DNA of 64,000 nt from Ricordea florida (lineage: Eukaryota; Cnidaria; Anthozoa; Corallimorpharia; Ricordeidae): positions 16,176,449-16,240,448 of the forward strand of contig OX453276.1 of assembly GCA_949710005.1 (NCBI GenBank), given 5' to 3'. A model generated the notes under the pieces. That model ran no database searches and was not told the origin of the DNA. It worked only from the letters and a program-made list of their open reading frames with translations. Shown piece after piece: positions 60,366 through 64,000 of the stretch. Numbering within the stretch: position 1 is the first letter of the stretch; the number at the start of each line of letters is the position of its first letter. A program made the translations under genes and the position numbers.

Positions 60366-61860
60366 TGTGCTTTTTTGGGTAGGTGGTACCTGAGGATATA
60401 CGTAACATTGAATTTGCCACTCCTCTGCCCTTATCCATAGCATGTGACATTGTTGCAAGTACAGTTTTGCAGTTGAACTTCAGATTGGTCTAAGGTATGT
60501 TGCTTTGTGTAAATTGAGAATGTTCATATTTGGGAATGGCGCTAAGCAAGCAAAGGAGCAACATGTATAGGTCACTAATTGCTTAATATAGGTGACAATA
60601 AAACTTTCCAGCAGAGAACTGCTTCCAGTCAGATTACATTGCATTGTTGTAGTGAGATGTGTCCTTTGATGAAAATTTTACTTATGAACTGAGGTTTTAT
60701 TTTATTCCTTAAGGTTTGCAACAACTAGAGAGGTGCTTTTCAATTTTGATGTTGCGAAGATTTGCAGCCCATTGTGTTTTGTAAACTTGATGCAAGCTTA
60801 TTAAGTGAGTTAATTCTAAGAGAACACCTGAAGGTTCAGGAACTTTTGAAGTAAGTCAAGGTGTCTAACTGAATTGTAAGCAGTTTTTTGGGCAAATTTT
60901 ATGTAAGCGATAGTTCAGTAAATGACTGTGCACTGCCATACTTTCTCAATGCTTGTTTAATTTTTATTCTTTTCAATTTGATTTGGATTTACAGAAAAAA
61001 ATGCCACTCTGAGGACACTAGTATGCAACCAAAAATGTAATTAACAAACTTTGTGATAACCTATATTACTTATTGAACTGTATTCCATGAATTTAAAGAG
61101 TGTAAAGCATTTGATTTTGTTGCCTTTACTCAAGAGTTCAGGTAATAAACCAATCAATACAAATTACCGGTAATTTTAGAATGCTGCTAGTTTATTTTTA
61201 TTTGGCAATCAATTGGGAATCAATAAAGCCATCTTGATAAATTTATTGTTATCAAGTGCTGATAATATTATTTATAAAAATAACTGACAACAATCTGTGA
61301 CACATAAACAACAATAACCTAAAATAACAGTTTACAGTCATTGGCTTCTGAAAATAAATTATTAGATACAGGTGATTAACTGGGCGACTCCACTTTATCA
61401 ACTCTTTTATGTAGTGTGAAAATAACTTGACTTGGAAAGAAAACAATTGTGTAATAAAATAAAGTTCTGCAAAATACAGCACTTTACCTTAGCTGAGATA
61501 CAATTGAATTTATGACTGTTATTTTTTCCAGTACTTATAATAAATAAATACTTTTTTGCAAAGGATTGTTCTACAGCAATTTGTTATATTTAATTTTGGT
61601 TAACTAGTTAAGCTGTGATATTGATTTATATCAAGTAAACCCTGCCTGCATCCTGATAGGAAAAGATCGTGGCTCAGTTGTTCTAAGCCCATCTGACTTC
61701 ATACTTATAACTTTTGAGTGAGGTTTCCTGTTTGTTTATTCTGATGTTGACTTGTTTCCACAAAAATTATCATTAAAAAAACTCTAAAATTTCGTTAACC
61801 TTGGTTAGTGTCAATAAGCTTTAAAACAACCCGGCCCTTGTCTTCTGATATAACTTTTAC
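60366..61860. other. AT-rich intergenic region, no supported gene
   Basis: Only short open frames. No clear repeat, RNA gene or transposon was recognised. Confidence 0.35.
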
Positions 61861-61862
61861 AG

Positions 61863-63090
61863 TTATACCAGCTGTACTCGACTAACGTATAATCGAATGC
61901 ACATTTTTCCCAACAAAAGAGTATTGTACAGGTTGGGCCACCAAATCAGATCCAACTCGCGGGTAGCTCTACCTTCTCCATGACCGACCACTAAATTGCT
62001 TCTGCAAGTAATTTGGCCTTCAGATGCTTTTCCATGAACTTTCTTTTTTTGCAGCAGCAAGGGCTTCTCTGGGATCGATATCTCTTAAGTAGTCAGTAAC
62101 CTGTTTGTCACCATTCCATTGCACTTGTTTTTGGAGAGCAACAGTGTTCTGTTTTTCCAGTGCAGCTTCAAGTGTATCCAGGTCAAAAAAGCGATATGTC
62201 AGTTTCCTGGCCGAAGACCACAAAATTGGCGCTCGCCAATGATGCTGGTTTCTGACAGCATGTGGCTGGGGGTCATCCAGATGTCTGAGCAACTGCCGGA
62301 AGAATCTTGACGGAACCATATTAAATTCCAAAGTCTGCCAATTTCCTGTTAAAGTACATGGCCTATTTTAGATACTTTGTATTTAAAAAGTGAAGTTTCA
62401 TTATACTTGGTGTGTTTGTTTGTTTGTTTGTTTCAATGAAAGGAAACAGTATATTTGAATGTTAACAGAACGAGGGGGCTGTGCTTAAAAAGAAGATTAA
62501 TTACATGTATGCAGTCACCCTTGCAATTGAATTTCTGGTCACACATAATGACTGGACACATTTTTTTAATTTCAAACAGTGTACGAGTAAACGTTAGGAC
62601 GAGCTTCCCTTATCCCTTAAAACCTACGTGCGTTCAGGGAGGGGACAGCGCGCACGCGTAATTGTTTTGCTCGTTGTATCTCCTCGTGCATCTTGTGATC
62701 GAGGAGATGCAAGGAGGAACCCATTAATTGCATGTGGGTGCGTGTTCATTTTTAAGCTTGATTATTCTTTAAACTAAGAAAGGATACCTCAATCATAGTC
62801 AACATGTCTAGCTATTTCTTGCTTAAGTTAAAAACTTACGTCGATGCCTTTGGTGATGAAGTCCATTTATGCGCTCAGTTATACCGGTTAACCATGCCTT
62901 GTATTCTGCTTGTACAGCAGGAGATCTTATTGGTCCAGGAGCTGGCATTCGAACCTCTTTGTCATTTTGTAAAAACACTGCCCGCCTAGGGAGACGTTTG
63001 TTTATATGTCGTTGCTCGAAGTGTTTCAAAAGAGCTTGAAATGTTTTCAACTTTTCCGAACATTCATCGCAGCGTAGATGTGTCAGCCAT
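61863..63090 (-). CDS. Possible spliced gene with an N-terminal C2H2 zinc finger
   Basis: Minus strand. Exon around 63085-62835 reads LRCDECSEKLKTFQALLKHFEQRH, a C-x2-C-x12-H-x5-H finger, followed by basic and proline-rich sequence and VQAEYKAWLTGITERINGLHHQRH, ending at a GTAAGT donor. A second candidate exon (62331-62020) encodes MVPSRFFRQLLRHLDDPQPH and DTLEAALEKQNTVALQKQ, helical. I cannot name the family and the start codon is unclear; the finger could also be chance. Confidence 0.3.
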
Positions 63091-63279
63091 GTTCAATGTG
63101 ACAAATGATCAAAGGTTATGAATGGCGCATTCTTGCTGTGCTGCCATTGTTCATTGTTATTCTAACCAATGAATTAAAAGAATAAGCTGTTGCCGCGAAA
63201 CAATTGCCTCTTGTTTTGTGTGCAATTGGCCACGAGGATAAAAGTCAATCTCGCCTCAGTTTTTCTTTTCGAAGTTACG

Positions 63280-64000
63280 ATGGAGTCGGAGAGAAAGCGT
63301 AAGGCAAGGGAGAAAGAACACACTAAAGAAAAAATTCAGCACTTTAAGGCTCTTCGAAGAAAGCAAAAGAGCAGGAGAAAGGGAAGAAAGCGCGGGGCAG
63401 CTGAACAACCAGAGGTGGAGGAAATGATAGTCGAGCATCAGCTATCAGCAAACGCTTGCCACAGTGTAAAGAAAAGCAAATTGGAAGAATCGAAAGACTC
63501 TTTGTCCAGGGGGAAAAGAATGGTTAACGCATCCCTTAACAAGGGGAAGAAAAATGAAAAGGGTACAGCTGCATCCAAGACCGTGAGACGGGAAGTGCTT
63601 GTAGTCTCGGAATCAAAATCGACCAGCAGCGCCGCACATCTCAAGCAAATAAGTGCATCAAATTTAACGCGTACCACGGCAAGGTCAATTGGAAGTGAGA
63701 CATTTGGCACTTGCTATCTGGGAAAATTTAGAGGTATTTCTGTTGTCATCAAGGAATACAAAGAAAGAGGCCATCCAGGTGGAGAACGCTTGTCGTTTTT
63801 ACAAAGGCAGGCAAAACACGAAGCCAATGTGCTACTGCAGTTGGGAGATCACCCTGGCATTCCACTGTTTTTCGGTGTATGTCTAAAAGAAAAGCCAGTG
63901 AGTCTTGTAATGAAATTCCACGGTGACGGAAAAGATAGCTTGACAGTGTATAAAGCGGCTAAAAACAAAATGATCAGTGAGCAAAAAGAATGGAACACAA
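63280..64000 (+). CDS. Protein-kinase-like gene, N-terminal 240 codons, continues beyond window
   Basis: ATG 63280 opens an uninterrupted frame to the window end. A lysine/arginine-rich N-terminus (residues 1-120, several nuclear-localisation-like clusters) precedes a kinase N-lobe: glycine-loop G138-SETFG143-TCYLG, the ATP-binding lysine K158 in VVIKEY, the C-helix glutamate E181 in KHEANVL, and HPGIPLFFGVCL. Catalytic-loop HRD and DFG motifs would lie downstream. I recall related intron-poor kinases as expanded in cnidarians. A GATAAAAG box lies about 45 bp upstream of the ATG. Confidence 0.75.
   Translation, partial: MESERKRKAREKEHTKEKIQHFKALRRKQKSRRKGRKRGAAEQPEVEEMIVEHQLSANACHSVKKSKLEESKDSLSRGKRMVNASLNKGKKNEKGTAASKTVRREVLVVSESKSTSSAAHLKQISASNLTRTTARSIGSETFGTCYLGKFRGISVVIKEYKERGHPGGERLSFLQRQAKHEANVLLQLGDHPGIPLFFGVCLKEKPVSLVMKFHGDGKDSLTVYKAAKNKMISEQKEWNT

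Overview
The window looks like AT-rich genomic DNA of an anthozoan cnidarian (coral or sea anemone). The grounds are spliced eukaryotic genes, multi-copy gene families I recall as typical of cnidarian genomes, and a very dense, diverse transposon load: Ty3/Gypsy, BEL/Pao, L1/Tx1-like and L2/CR1-like LINEs, a Penelope-like element, PIF/Harbinger, MULE and Tnp2-like fragments, MITEs and a Polinton. Nothing bacterial is present. The species cannot be named from sequence alone. || Layout. 0.2-2.9 kb (-): spliced THAP-domain, transposase-like gene, 3' end outside the window. 3.95-7.27 kb (-): Gypsy element with a single-frame Gag-Pol carrying two stop codons and truncated inside integrase. 7.6-11.7 kb: two uncharacterised multi-copy families back to back. 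12.2-13.3 kb (-): chromodomain gene. 13.5-17.5 kb (+): Tnp2-like fragment, a short cysteine-containing exon and a frame-broken unknown gene. 19.15-21.85 kb (-): second, longer copy of the 7.6-kb family. 22.7-24.5 kb (-): 5'-truncated LINE. 24.9-26.5 kb: second copy of the 3' end of the 9.2-kb family, then a minisatellite with 10-bp sub-periodicity. 28.45-28.59 kb: MITE with a clear 8-bp target duplication. 29.4-30.5 kb (-): Penelope-like RT joined to what looks like a RecQ-like helicase first exon. 31.06-55.14 kb: an old Gypsy element (two ~120-bp LTRs, tRNA-Leu primer site) carrying an antisense LINE (itself carrying MITEs) and, in its polypurine tract, a complete Polinton. 55.5-57.4 kb: MULE, BEL and Harbinger remnants. 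57.9-59.85 kb (+): spliced Ulp1-like protease gene. 59.9-60.4 kb: 63-bp minisatellite. 62-63.1 kb (-): possible C2H2 gene. 63.28 kb to the end (+): start of a protein-kinase-like gene. || The centrepiece is the 16,670-bp Polinton (Maverick/adintovirus-like) at 38341-55010. Its 244-bp terminal inverted repeats look identical, and nearly all reading frames are open. It encodes a protein-primed-type family B DNA polymerase (with OTU-like, zinc-finger and nuclease-like N-terminal parts), retroviral-type integrase, double jelly-roll major capsid protein, FtsK/HerA-type packaging ATPase, a penton-like minor capsid protein, several small membrane or coiled-coil virion-type proteins, two paralogous right-end proteins and a SAP/zinc-repeat protein. 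I found no separate adenain-type protease. Two upstream motifs divide the genes. A TCTAAAGA-type box sits 28-41 nt before most virion-gene starts; a GATTTAAA box precedes the polymerase and the right-end minus-strand genes. This suggests a two-class (late/early) transcription programme still readable in the integrated element. Both terminal genes begin inside the TIRs and share promoter, start codon and first residues.
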